A stretch of 64,000 nt of DNA. Origin: Isoperla grammatica. Its lineage: Eukaryota; Arthropoda; Insecta; Plecoptera; Perlodidae. The translations under genes were made by a program, and so were the position numbers. The stretch covers positions 35,494,129 to 35,558,128 of the forward strand of contig OX246747.1 in assembly GCA_945910005.1 (NCBI GenBank). The letters are read 5' to 3'. This document shows positions 45,591 to 56,912 of this stretch, piece after piece (position 1 is the stretch's first letter; every line of letters starts with the position of its first letter). Under the pieces are notes generated by a model. The model saw only the letters and a list, made by a program, of their open reading frames with translations, searched no databases and had not been told where the DNA came from.

Positions 45591-46545
45591 CTAATAAGTA
45601 ATAATCACAAGTTGATAACGTAATACACGGTAATTCGAATAGAACCGATAATTTAACGAATCTAAGTAGCTACATAAGTGTCGACAGGACCAGCATTAAA
45701 GATGACGACCTACCTGTTAACAAATTATAAACCCATTCCCGTAAATAAGATTCAATAAACACTTCCCCCCGTTATCCTTATCACTGTCCCATCTGACAAG
45801 ATAATCACCAGCACCACTACCAACCCGACAAAAATACACACACATTACATAATAACAACAATCCTAGTTGTGGCGGGGGGCGGGGGGGGGGGGGGATTAT
45901 CTACCACCCATTATTATTACGTCGATACAATCTCGGGTTGATGTTATTGGAACGGCGTGTAGCGCTGTCAAAACTCGGGTCGGCTCGTTGAGTGTGTTGA
46001 TTAATAGCGGTGACGCGAGATTGGGCGGGGGAGGGGGGGGGGGGGGGGGGGGGAGGCTGTGGTTGGTGAGACTTGGTGGACGAGGCGATATTGCAATAAA
46101 TAGGGGGGGGGGGGGAATCATTTTAATATTAACCTAAAGCTATATACTCGCTTTATAATATTATTGTTATCGTGCCATCTTTTATTTCCATAAAGATCAA
46201 GTTATAGAGAGAGTGTGGAACTCGAAGAAGTTCTTATCATATGTTGAAAACATTTTTTTTTTTTTTTTGCGATTTAGGTACTTTCGGTTGTGAAGTGAGA
46301 TTGTGTTGTAAAAAAGTTTGGAAACCAAAAACGGAGTCGATAAAGTAAAGTAAAGTAATACAAGTAAATGTAGTTTGACGTCTATGAAAACTATGAATTA
46401 AAACCACGTGAAATTAACGGTATTTTGGTTGATATTATGTTAGGAATGCTTCTAATATTGAAAATTCGGTCCATCCATAACCGGAATTTGCTTTTGTATC
46501 AGCTAAATCATAGATTTAAAAACTTTCAAATACTGTGATCGCTAG
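45591..46545. other. Unassigned stretch with three long G-tracts
   Basis: G-tracts at about 45876-45894, 46032-46052 and 46104-46115 within 240 bp; the Gly-rich frame is an artefact. No gene supported. The AATTTGCTTTTGTATCAGCTAAA near 46485 is half of the TCGGCTAAA MITE family. Confidence 0.45.
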
Positions 46546-46554
46546 ATACGAGTG

Positions 46555-47215
46555 TTACGTTATTTTTTAACAACAATATCTACCACGGCGTTTTGTATGC
46601 AAAACATAACATTTGAAAACTAATTGTAATTGTTGAGCATTGTTGTCATTGATCTATCAAGGGGTGACCATTAGATAGAGCTAATCACGGCTCTCTAGAT
46701 CTTCAATGACAACAATGCACAACAGTGAAAAATGCAAGGGTAGTCTCTACGTCAAAAACCGCAGAAAAGTTCATTATTTAATTATATCTCAAGATTGCAA
46801 CAAGAAATCGAAAATCTAAATCAACAGCGTACTGTGTTTTGGTGAGCCCTACAGACTGAATTAAATATAACCATTAGAGTAGTTATTTTGATTTTTAATT
46901 CGATAATTAGTAATGAAATTAATTATGTATGAAAAAACATACAGATTACAATGTAAGACACAACTTCGAGCATTCAGTATGTAGAGCTTACTAAACCACA
47001 GTGCGCTGTTGATTCAGATTTTTTATTTCGAAGTCCATTCTTGCTGATATAATGTATAAATTAAAATTTTGTGCGGTTTTTGACGTAGAGCAATCCTTCC
47101 CTGTTAACATAACATTTGAAAACTAGCAATTGTTATTGTTGAGCATTGTTGTCATTGATCTATCAAGGGGTGTCCCTTGGATAGAAGTAATCACGGCCCT
47201 CTAGCTAGAGATCAA
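46555..47215. mobile_element. MITE family A (46737-47103) between two family B segments
   Basis: The family A element has arms with CTACGTCAAAAACCGCAG and TGCGGTTTTTGACGTAGAG about 330 bp apart. On both sides lies the same family B sequence (AACATAACATTTGAAAACTA, GAGCATTGTTGTCATTGATC, TATCAAGGGGTG) in direct orientation, at 46605 and 47108. Confidence 0.75.
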
Positions 47216-47224
47216 TTGCCCCCT

Positions 47225-47375
47225 CAAAATAGACTAGACGCATTCTGGTGGCAAGAAAATAAACTACTATAAGGATGAGTTTATCTGTCAATTGTTCATT
47301 GTTGCTTTATTGTTAAATCATCAATTGCGCAGATAAGGGTGTTGCTTAGCAGCGCTATCTATGTGCTAGTTTGAG
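47225..47375 (+). mobile_element. MITE family C, left part
   Basis: TCAAAATAGACTAGACGCAT, TCTGGTGGCAAGAAAATAAA, CTACTATAAGGATGAGTTTA and CTTAGCAGCGCTATCTATG. Nearly identical to 54436-54575; the right inverted end is missing. Confidence 0.75.
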
Positions 47376-47847
47376 TCTCCAAATGTGAAGACATCAAAAA
47401 GACACCACATCAAGTGTCCGTCTTGACCGCTTCGTTGTTATACCCGCGGTGTATCGCCTCGGTGCCTCCTTGATCATCACGACCACAACAGGCTCTGAAT
47501 CCAAGGGGCCGTGATAGTCACCGCCCCCCTCGTAAAACAACCGAGCCTGTTCCCGAGCCTAAACTTTATTATAACCAAAGAGGCGAAACTAAATATATTA
47601 TTAATAACGAAAATAATCGCTACACCCGAAAAACTGTGGTCACAATTATTATTCAGGGGGGTTTACAATTTAAACGAAGAATCGGAGGGAGGGGGGCAAG
47701 GGTTGAGTTCTAGGAAGGCGTATTGGTGGGAATTGGACCAGCCTATTATGATTATAGTTGGTGCAAGGTTTTCATTATTACCATTCATTACTATCATCAT
47801 ATTATTATTACTAGCAACACTGATGTGTAACCATGATTCATTATTAG

Positions 47848-48122
47848 TGATACGTGAAAATAGCATTTTCAACTGTCATTTTATAGCGTTTTGTAGCATC
47901 TATTTTTTTGCCAAGAAAAAGAACTCGAGAATGAAGTTTTCTCAAATTTTTATTTTTAGATCATGTCATACTATTAAAATTAAAATCAACCAAATTGCAT
48001 TTACCATAAACAAAGTATAATTACTGTGTTAAATATAATAAAATAGGAACAGAAAAACCTTAGTTTCTACTGAAAAATAGCGCTTTGTAGCATCTATACA
48101 CAAAACGCTATTTTCACGTATA
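47848..48122. mobile_element. Foldback element
   Basis: GATACGTGAAAATAGCATTT is inverted as AAACGCTATTTTCACGTATAC. An internal TAGCG-TTTGTAGCATCTAT motif occurs near both ends. The 169-codon frame 47511-48020 runs through it and is therefore unlikely to be a gene. Confidence 0.65.
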
Positions 48123-48910
48123 CTTATTCATTATCAAAAGTTGGAAAAGAATAAAATTTACTGGATAGAAAAGATATTAATTGTGGAGGGTTGTTGAATG
48201 AGAAAAAGTATTTAAAATTTAAAGAAACATATCAATCCTAACGTATAATGAATGAATTTAAATGTATGAGAAAACGTATACAAAATTTTGAACGAGAAGA
48301 AATAAATAGTAGCCTAATTGTTAATAATAAATATTATGTGAGGCTGAATAATTAATGGTTTGAACTTATCAACAATAACATATTATGGATTGCAAGTTTA
48401 TGTACAATACAACAGAGTCAAATTTAAAATAACTTGATGCAAGTCAAAGATTCAAAAGTCAGTTACACCGATTAGCCTATAGATATGCGTTTATTTTTGT
48501 GAGAACATAAAAGTTATCTTTCAAGAAAAGTTTTTTCCTACACAAAATACTTAATAATATGCATTTTTAAAAATACTCAAATTAATTTTTTTTTTTAAAT
48601 TTTGTATCAATAAATTAGCAAATATAGGAATTAGCAATACGTTTTCAGATTTTGGTCTTGTCAATTAAAACTTACTTTTAAAGCTTTAGCTACAAAAAAA
48701 ATACATTTTTAAGATATATGCTATAACCTCTTCGAAAAATGAAGATCTACACACACGTTTCTGGACTCGAGTCACTACTTTTGTCAGTGAGTGTACTCCC
48801 CCAACCGTAGCCAATCAATGTCCCGCTCGATTAGGAATAATATTAAAAATAAAATAAAAACAAGCCGTTTAAATACAGTCAGTTCCACATCGCACTAACA
48901 AGCTAGCTCC
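48123..48910. other. Unassigned AT-rich stretch
   Basis: No gene or repeat family supported. Confidence 0.4.
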
Positions 48911-48914
48911 CCAC

Positions 48915-49291
48915 GAGATTAGCCAACAGATAGCGTAGCAAGCGCTCTGAATGGGGAGGTACCCGGGTTCGATTCCCGCCACCGACTGTTACTCAGTCAT
49001 AAGGCGAATAAGAAGGTAAAGGGCACTACCGATAGAGGTGGCTCAGTGGTAAGACGCGAGACTCTAATTCGGGAGGTCGCCGGTTCGATTCCGGCCACCG
49101 CCAGTCCTGACTGAAGGTTTTTTCCGAGGTTTTCCTCAGTCGTAAAAGCGAATGCTGGGATTGAGTCCTACTAACAGTCCTCGGACAATCCTTCCCAACT
49201 ATCCAAACACCCTAATAACCTAGTTAGTCACCTGAAGAGGGGCACATCAGGTAAAGCTGGTGTGCACCCTAGAACGGGTATTCCTACAAAA

Positions 49292-49338
<47 letters not shown>

Positions 49339-49365
49339 GATTATTATTATTATTATTATTTATTT
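48915..49365 (+). mobile_element. Dimeric tRNA-headed SINE, family B, with (ATT)n tail
   Basis: A first tRNA-like unit (TTAGCCAACAGATAGCGTAG ... GGTTCGATTCCCGCC at about 48965) is followed by a second (GGTGGCTCAGTGGTAAGACG ... GGTTCGATTCC at about 49082). The second carries the complete family B body to CGGGTATTCCTACAAAAATT and then (ATT)n. Family B copies at 10.5 and 29.8 kb have only the second head. Confidence 0.8.
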
Positions 49366-49449
49366 TGTATTACCTTTACTAGGTTACTATATTTGCGCCC
49401 CAACGCATAAGCCACCACGGACGCCTTTAGTCTGTATGTATAGAGTCGA

Positions 49450-50990
49450 CATAACATTGCTCATGTATAAATACATGTACATTATCATCTATATTAATTT
49501 TCACTATGTAATATAATATCACTCGTGTATAAATACATGTATATTATCATCTATATTAATTTTCACTATGTAATATAATATCACTCGTGTATAAATACAT
49601 GTACATTATCATCTATATTAATTTTCACTTTGTAATATTGCTCGTGTATAAATACATGTACATTATCATCTATATTAATTTTCACTTTGTAATATTGCTC
49701 GTGTATAAATACATGTACATTATCATCTATATTAATTTGCACTTTGTAATATTGCTCGTGTATAAATACATGTACATTATCATCTATATTAATTTTCACT
49801 TTGTAATATTGCTCGTGTATAAATACATGTACATTATCATCTATATTAATTTGCACTTTGTAATATTGCTCGTGTATAAATACATGTACATTATCATCTA
49901 TATTAATTTTCACTTTGTAATATTGCTCGTGTATAAATACATGTACATTATCATCTATATTAATTTTCACTTTGTAATATTGCTCGTGTATAAATACATG
50001 TACATTATCATCTATATTAATTTGCACTTTGTAATATTGCTCGTGTATAAATACATGTACATTATCATCTATATTAATTTTCACTTTGTAATATTGCTCG
50101 TGTATAAATACATGTACATTATCATCTATATTAATTTGCACTTTGTAATATTGCTCGTGTATAAATACATGTACATTATCATCTATATTAATTTTCACTT
50201 TGTAATATTGCTCGTGTATAAATACATGTACATTATCATCTATATTAATTTTCACTTTGTAATATTGCTCGTCTATAAATACATGTACATTATCATCTAT
50301 ATTAATTTTCACTTTGTAATATTGCTCGTGTATAAATACATGTACATTATCATCTATATTAATTTTCACTTTGTAATATTGCTCGTGTATAAATACATGT
50401 ACATTATCATCTATATTAATTTTCACTTTGTAATATTGCTCGTGTATAAATACATGTACATTATCATCTATATTAATTTTCACTATGTAATATAATATCA
50501 CTCGTGTATAAATACATGTACATTATCATCTATATTAATTTTCACTTTGTAATATTGCTAGTGTATAAATACATGTACATTATCATCTATATTAATTTTC
50601 ACTATGTAATATAATATCACTCGTGTATAAATACATGTATATTATCATCTATATTAATTTTCACTATGTAATATAATATCACTCGTGTATAAATACATGT
50701 ACATTATCATCTATATTAATTTTCACTTTGTAATATTGCTCGTGTATAAATACATGTACATTATCATCTATATTAATTTTCACTATGTAATATAATATCA
50801 CTCGTGTATAAATACATGTATATTATCATCTATATTAATTTTCACTATGTAATATAATATCACTCGTGTATAAATACATGTACATTATCATCTATATTAA
50901 TTTCCACTTTGTAATCTCATGTATAAATACACGTACATTATCATCTATATTAATGTTCACTTTGTAATATTGAACGTTTATAAATCTACA
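49450..50990 (+). repeat. 57-bp minisatellite (about 26 copies)
   Basis: The unit reads GCTCGTGTATAAATACATGT, ACATTATCATCTATATTAAT, TTTCACTTTGTAATATT (57 bp). Variant 63-bp units (ATAATATCACTCG) are concentrated at both edges. A T/G variant (TTTTCAC/TTTGCAC) is scattered in the middle. The unit length is a multiple of three and stop-free in one frame of each strand, giving ~300-codon frames that are repeat artefacts. Confidence 0.98.
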
Positions 50991-52185
50991 TCTATAGATT
51001 ACCGTCTAATCCCAGTCTAAATGACGTTTCCATCTATAAAACACAAAAAACCCCGCCACTAAATGTGTTAATTCACCATGACTATAAATAACTCCAAAAT
51101 ACATTCAACCAGCCAACACTTGAGATAACATCTATAAACACCAAAAGAACAAATATTTACACCCTCTTAAACACAAACAAACTCTTCTATACCGCTCGCT
51201 CAAACCTCTGTTTATCATAATCGGCGCTTGTCTAGATATATTGGCGGCGAAATTCCCATGTTTTATACGATACGGTCATAGTCAACTAGTTAACGGCGAT
51301 TAGCTATCTGGCCGTTTAGAGTTAATTTAGGGTTAACTCTGGTCTAATGGTAGGGGGGGGGGGGGGGGGGGGTCGGCTAATGGGCCGTCGATCTATCTAT
51401 CGTCTCTTCACAGAAGATGTTGACACCGTATTATACAGAAACGAATGAATTCATTAAGAAATGAAAATTACCGGGTAAAATGTGGGAGCTTGGGTGTGTA
51501 ATTATAGTGCTATTATTTATTACCTCCTGGAAGAGCGGCGAGGGTAATATATTGTGTATAGGTAATTATATTATATATATTTCGTGATTTTAGACGAACG
51601 TGGGTCATTTTTGCGGTATTGTGATTTATTGTAGCATATTCTGTTTTCAGTTTTCAGTTTGTAGTTTTTACTCACTGCCATGTAGTAGTTTAGTATAGTC
51701 TAGTAACAAGTTTTAATTACATTATAAATTTATTCGCTCTTTTTACAAAGAGTTTAACAATGTACCATGTAACTTGCAAAAGAATAAACATATATTCGAT
51801 TCTATTCTATTCTATTGACTTAAGAGTGTTTGATACAAATTGTTTTTCGATCTTTAAAATTACCAGACAATACACATATTTTGGAATGATGTGGGGGGGG
51901 GGGGGGAGGGGGGCTAGAAGGTCTATAAGATATTCTAAAAAGCAGATTCACAAGGTATTATCCATTTGGATGAAGTTATACAATTTGAGATAAATTGGAT
52001 TTTTTTTTTTTGAGAATGTCTGCAAGATATTTGTTTTCCCATAAAATAAGTCCGTTTTTTTCCACTAGAATTTGTCCTTTAGAACATAGTATATGTTCTA
52101 CAGGAAGCACAATCACGTGACTTAACCAGAATCGAACCGGCGACCTCCCAAATTACAAATCACACTTTTTACTACACTCACTTCT
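50991..52185. other. Unassigned stretch with G-tracts
   Basis: G21 at about 51352-51372 and G13 at about 51894-51906. A fragment of SINE family B (minus strand box B, AGAATCGAACCGGCGACCTC) lies at about 52129-52155. No gene supported. Confidence 0.45.
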
Positions 52186-52189
52186 ATCG

Positions 52190-53165
52190 ACAAAAGAAAG
52201 TACATAAATTCCTCTCCCTCTATAGACATAAATAATATAATATGTATAGATAGATTTTCATAAAATATAAATTGGCCGTTGAGCCAAGGCAGGCCGAGCC
52301 AGTAAGCTCAATCTATCAAAATTGGAGCAATAAAGGCAAACTACAACATAAAAAAAAAAAAAAAAACTACACCAAGAGAGAAAAACACTGTCAAATACAA
52401 ACTAATTAAAACAAGGTTGATTTAATAATAATTTCCAAATTTTGAATAGTTTTAATAATACTCAACTGGACACATCATACCGGAATAAGAAAAGTATGTA
52501 TGTACAAAATCCTCCTGCCCGTAAACCTTTCAAATTACAATCACGCTCTTTACCTCTTAGCCAGCCCCTCAATCGACAAAAGAAAGTACACAATAAATTC
52601 CTCTTCTCCCTCTATAGGTAATATGTATATAGATAGATTTTCATAAAATATAAATTGGAGCAATAAAGGCAACCTTCAACGTAAAAAAAAAAAAAAAAAC
52701 TACACAGAGAGTAAAATAAAAAAAAACAATGTTGATTTAACAATAATTTCCAGATTTTGAATAGTTCTAATAATACTAAACTGGACATATCATACCGGAA
52801 TAAAGAAAGTACGTATGCACAAAATCCTCTTGCCTGTAAACCTTTCAAATTACAATCACGTTCTTTACCTCTAATACCCACATTACACGGTTCAATACTT
52901 TCGTCAAACTTATTGAATTCAAGGACAAAAAAGCATCAATTAATAGAAGATATATTGTTGCAGTTTTTTACCAACTGTTTTTGATTCGCTTTTGTTCTTG
53001 AATTCAATAAGTTTGACGAAAGTATTGAGTCGTGTAATGTCGGCATTAGCCAGCCCCTCAATCGACAAAAGAAAGTATACACAATAAATTCCTCTTCTCC
53101 CTCTATAGGTATAATATGTATAGATAGATTTTCATGAAATATAAATTGGTATAGTGAAGTCGAGA
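52190..53165. repeat. Three tandem copies of a ~370-bp repeat
   Basis: The block ATCGACAAAAGAAAGTA, AATTCCTCT-CTCCCTCTATAG, ATAGATAGATTTTCATAAAA, TATAAATTGG begins at about 52186, 52571 and 53060. Between blocks 1-2 and 2-3 there is also shared sequence (poly-A, CACATCATACCGGAATAA, CCTTTCAAATTACAATCACG). The third copy is split by the MITE at 52875-53045. Confidence 0.75.
52875..53045. mobile_element. Foldback MITE, family F, with filled/empty site evidence
   Basis: The ends TACCCACATTACACG and CGTGTAATGTCGGCA are inverted. The paralogous repeat 370 bp to the left reads CCTCTTAGCCAGCCCC uninterrupted, so the element inserted at the TTA, leaving TAA on the left and TTA on the right. A TWA duplication supports PIF/Harbinger origin. 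Confidence 0.85.
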
Positions 53166-53509
53166 CAGGCCAAGTCAAGTCCACTCGATATTGGAAATCT
53201 GAAGTCCCACACTGTAATTATACTGGTCAGCTCACGACCCGAGTTAAGTATAGGTTTAGCGGCGAGCCGAGCGCTGCCGCTACTCGACGGAGAAAACACG
53301 TACTACCAATAAAAACAAAACACTTCTTTCGCAACAATCTGGTAACAAGGTAATGAAATGTGGGGGCGTAGTGGACAGTCTGGGCGGAATGAAAGTGGAC
53401 CGGCCGGTGAGGGCAGCGAGGATTGTTCTGTTCTACAGTACTGTTGAAACACAGGAGTTGAATATTCGTGATGGTAGAAATATACAGCAATAATGAGCTA
53501 ATACTAATA

Positions 53510-53692
<183 letters not shown>

Positions 53693-53823
53693 AGAAATTA
53701 AGTAAGTAAGTATGTAGATAAGTAAGTCAGTAAGTAAGTAGGTAAGTAAGTAAAAAGTAAGTTAATAAGTAAGTTAATTAATAAATAATAAATAAGTAAT
53801 TAATCATTAATAATAATAATAAT

Positions 53824-53870
<47 letters not shown>

Positions 53871-53872
53871 TA

Positions 53873-54254
53873 ATAATTTGAATTACAACAAATTTATATC
53901 GAGATTCAAAAAAACAAGACCCACAATAATGGACGATTATTGTAGAACAGTTTTTTTTTTTAAATATAGTTCGTTTTTAAACTAACAAGAATGAGGACTT
54001 CATCACAAAGAGATTCTCAATTAATTCACAACACGCAATCGAGCAAAAAGCACACAACAATCTCACAACAATGGCGCAATTATTTGTCTTGTACTTACAT
54101 GCAAATACCCATTTAAGAAAAATATTATATTGTAGAGCATCTAGCTCACAATACATATTACGACGATTATTGCAGACTCACTAAGCAACCTCCCCATTTA
54201 TTTGCGACAGTAAAGCAATGATGAACAATAGACCTTTTCCAGAATAGCACAGGA
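53873..54254. other. Unassigned stretch
   Basis: No gene supported. AATAGACCTTTTCCAGAATAGC at 54227 resembles a lone family B terminus. Confidence 0.4.
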
Positions 54255-54425
54255 CCCACTGGAGGTGGTTGTGACATCACAGGCGGTCCAACAACGTGTT
54301 GCTAGGCAACTCCATTGTTGTATCTTTCTTTGACACATTCAATCAATATTATAATATCTTTGCATTCAATGTTTGTCCGAAACAAAACACGGCAACGTGG
54401 CTATTTTTGGAATTGGGTCCAGTGC
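54255..54425 (+). repeat. Dispersed repeat shared with 19240-19400
   Basis: GGTTGTGACATCACAGGCGG, GTGTTGCTAGGCAACTCCAT, TGTTGTATCTTTCTTTGA, TGTCCGAAACAAAACACGGC. Contains an extra ~25-bp segment relative to the 19-kb copy. Confidence 0.65.
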
Positions 54426-54435
54426 TATTGGCCCC

Positions 54436-54657
54436 TCAAAATAGACTAGACGCATTCTGGTGGCAAGAAAATAAACTACTATAAGGATGAGTTTATCTGT
54501 CAATTGTTCATTGTTGCTTTATTGTTAAGTCATCAATGGCGCAGATAAGGGTGTTGCTTAGCAGCGCTAAAATCATCTATTGACACAGGTAAACTCCTTC
54601 TCATAATGGTTTATTTCCTTGCCACCAGAATGCATATTCTATAGACTCCTATTTTGA
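54436..54657. mobile_element. Foldback MITE, family C (complete, 222 bp)
   Basis: The left end TCAAAATAGACTAGACGCAT, TCTGGTGGCAAGAAAATAAA is mirrored by TTTATTTCCTTGCCACCAGA, ATGCATATTC and CTATTTTGA. The middle carries ATCAATGGCGCAGATAAGGG and GCTTAGCAGCGCTA. This copy defines the termini of family C. Confidence 0.85.
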
Positions 54658-55016
54658 GTGGTCGATATTTATTTTATCTATCTTTCCCTTTAGAATAGGA
54701 ACATTTTTAGTTTTTAGAATTATTTGATTATCATTCTTTTTCGCGGACGGGAAAACATATAAGATTGTTTTTGCCTCAATAGTCAATACCCCTTTATGAA
54801 TGTAATTGAGGAGAAAGTCGAAGGGACGCCAAATTGTACGAGATATACCAAGATTGGCAGGATGTGGGCAGTACTGGATATGCACAAGTGAAAAGAAGAG
54901 AGAGAAGAGACTAGAAGAGTGAGAAGAGACTAGAAGAGTGAGAAAAGAAAGAGAAAATGTAAAATGTGTCTCAGAGCGTAACAAGGATTGAAACAATTAG
55001 TCTATCTATGTGGGTT

Positions 55017-55250
55017 TATTCCTGCTTCCAATGCAGAAGGACCAGAGTTCGATTCTCGGCTCGAGTTGTCGATTTTCAACTTTGGAACTTGACAATAAAT
55101 CCATCTAAATAAAATGATACAGGTAAACGGTGACTTTGGAGCCGTCATAACAACGAATCACATAATAAATTATATAAATGTCGTCCACTGAACAACAGTT
55201 CTTATAGCAGAGTGGGTATAGACTATAAATACAAATTCATTCATTAATGA
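55017..55250 (+). mobile_element. tRNA-headed SINE, family A short subfamily
   Basis: Partial head (CTGCTTCCAATGCAGAAGGA, box B GTTCGATTCTC), then GGTAAACGGTGACTTTGGAG, CCGTCATAACAACGAA, and 3' end AGAGTGGGTATAGACTATAA with an ATTCATTC tail. Same layout as 40105-40385, opposite strand. Confidence 0.75.
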
Positions 55251-55509
55251 CCTGATATTAGTATAAGTCAGTGATTTTTACTATATTTCTTTCAAGAATT
55301 TAAATTTAAAGTCTATCCACTTAGTTTCAACTGATTTTCGTTTGGGCACATTCTACCATTGTGGAAGCTGAATGGAAAAATGCATTTGTGATAGTTTATG
55401 CTGCTGGAATTTCTTTCATCCACCGGTTGAAAACACCGGCGTAAAAGTTGTACTTTTATTTTTTATTTTAACGACATATTTTGATGTTTTGTGACAAAAC
55501 TGATTTTCT

Positions 55510-55535
55510 CTTTGGGGGGGGGGGGGGGTTACAGT
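55510..55535. repeat. G-tract
   Basis: About 14 consecutive G, followed by a poly-T run. Confidence 0.9.
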
Positions 55536-55684
55536 TTTTTTTTTATAGGGCGATGGTTAAACAAATTAATTTTTTGAGGGGGAGAGATGGCCTCCGACCG
55601 CCTCCTCCCCCCAATATTCCACTACAGCAAGTAGCCTACGTCTACATAAGAACACTGTATGAGAAATGCACTTGTTGAACAGAC

Positions 55685-55797
55685 TGTACTGTTAGAATTA
55701 AGACATCGCGCGCCATCTAGCAACTACAATACGAACTTTGCCGACCGACGTCGGTAAAGCAAGTGTCTTCTTTTTCATCGATTCTACGTTATGGCAG
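55685..55797 (+). other. Candidate first exon (low confidence)
   Basis: A CG-rich leader (CATCGCGCGCCATCTAGCAA, CCGACCGACGTCGG) ends in ATG GCA G followed by a GTAGGTAA donor at 55798. An acceptor (ATTAATCAG) at about 56020 on the same strand would join in phase to a short frame starting GTYLERRIKVLHLP. No family is recognised. Other ORF frames in the second exon are possible. Confidence 0.25.
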
Positions 55798-56164
55798 GTA
55801 GGTAATTTAAATTTAAAATTCATAAAACTTCATTCAATATATGCAATAATGCATGCAGGCGACGAGAACAATACAGATGATGATAATTAATACAATATTA
55901 GAAATGTAACAAAATTATATCCATAAAGTAGGCCTATTGCATCTAGCTAAAAAAAAATCAATATTATTATGTATATTACATATACACATTTGTTTTAAAT
56001 ATATATTCAATATTAATCAGGGACATATCTGGAGAGAAGAATCAAGGTGTTACATCTTCCCTGGACCCCCAACCATCCCACACAGCGGAAGATTTAGTCT
56101 ACGGATGGACCACTTTTAAATGAACAAACCGAACTACGTACAGTTGAAATATTTAAGGACTTAC

Positions 56165-56198
56165 CTTGCAGCATGTCAATGTACACAGTCACTGCCAT
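56165..56198 (-). CDS. Candidate first coding exon, minus strand (low confidence)
   Basis: ATG at 56198-56196, in the context AGAAGATGGCAG, opens after an in-frame TGA and encodes MAVTVYIDMLQ before a strong GTAAGTCC donor (exon end 56165, phase 1). The start is also a good YY1-type site. The VTVYIDML string is reminiscent of the first strand of thioredoxin-fold glutathione transferases such as the theta class, but eleven residues cannot establish this. No matching downstream exon was found, though a pyrimidine-rich acceptor lies about 120 bases on. Confidence 0.3.
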
Positions 56199-56249
56199 CT
56201 TCTCTCATTGTTTGTTGACTGGACTAGAAAACTTCCACTTGGCAGAGAA

Positions 56250-56600
56250 GAACTAATTCTGAAAGGCAGGGGTGCGAATTGCGTGAATAACAAGCAGGAA
56301 CTGATAAACAGGAATAGTTTTGTATCGGCTAAAACTAATTCTGAACAAAGAACTATTGGAATAACTAATTCTGAAAGGCAGGGGTGCGAACTGCGTGAAT
56401 AACAAGTAGGAACCTATAAACAGGAATAGTTTTGTATCGGCAAAAGAAACTATTAATTTAAAAACCGTCAAACATTCCAATTGTTAACGATTGTCGTTTC
56501 AAGAATTTATTAATAAATTCTGAAAAAAATCATAACAATGACAATATTTAAAAGTTTTCAAATAAATTGTTTAGCCGATACAAAAAGAAATTCCACATAG
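56250..56600. repeat. 112-bp tandem duplication joined to a foldback MITE
   Basis: ACTAATTCTGAAAGGCAGGG, GTGCGAA-TGCGTGAATAACA and AGGAATAGTTTTGTATCGGC occur at 56252 and again at 56364. The second TTTTGTATCGGC is inverted at about 56573 (GCCGATACAAAAAG), forming a TCGGCTAAA-family foldback with the segment at 56430-56597. Confidence 0.7.
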
Positions 56601-56912
56601 GAATCATATTTTAGCATCTTAAACAGTTCTCAAAACATCAATGAAAGTAGGTTGATTTTTAATGGCAACTATACAAAAGTGATTAAATTAACAACAATCT
56701 TTGTTTTAAATATACTTTATTTCATTTTCCATACTTAGAGCACAGTAAATAAATTTATAACCATCTATCTATACAGTAGTGTACGTATATTATGAACTTT
56801 CTTACACATCAATATAGAATAATATCTAGATAGGTATACGTAAAATGTATTTTTCTTCAGTTACAACTAACTACAAGGTATACAAAATCTAATGTTCATA
56901 CCCACTTACAAT

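Noticed and set aside
45868..46137. Gly-rich protein frame and antisense Pro-rich frame
   Set aside because: Both are created by G homopolymers.
47511..48020. 169-codon plus-strand frame
   Set aside because: It runs through a foldback element (47848-48122) and AT-rich sequence; no recognisable domain or splice context.
49032..49105. Functional tRNA gene
   Set aside because: Box A and B are present but it is the head of SINE family B, with the same body at 10.5 and 29.8 kb.
49581..50501. 302- and 306-codon frames on opposite strands
   Set aside because: Both arise from a 57-bp tandem repeat whose length is a multiple of three. No sign of selection for coding.
54649..54996. 115-codon minus-strand frame ending in KIDKINIDHSK
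   Set aside because: Its end lies in the terminus of MITE family C and its start in a CTTCTCTC simple repeat. I recognise no domain, though the middle (WRPFDFLLNYIHKGVLTIEA) is worth a protein search.
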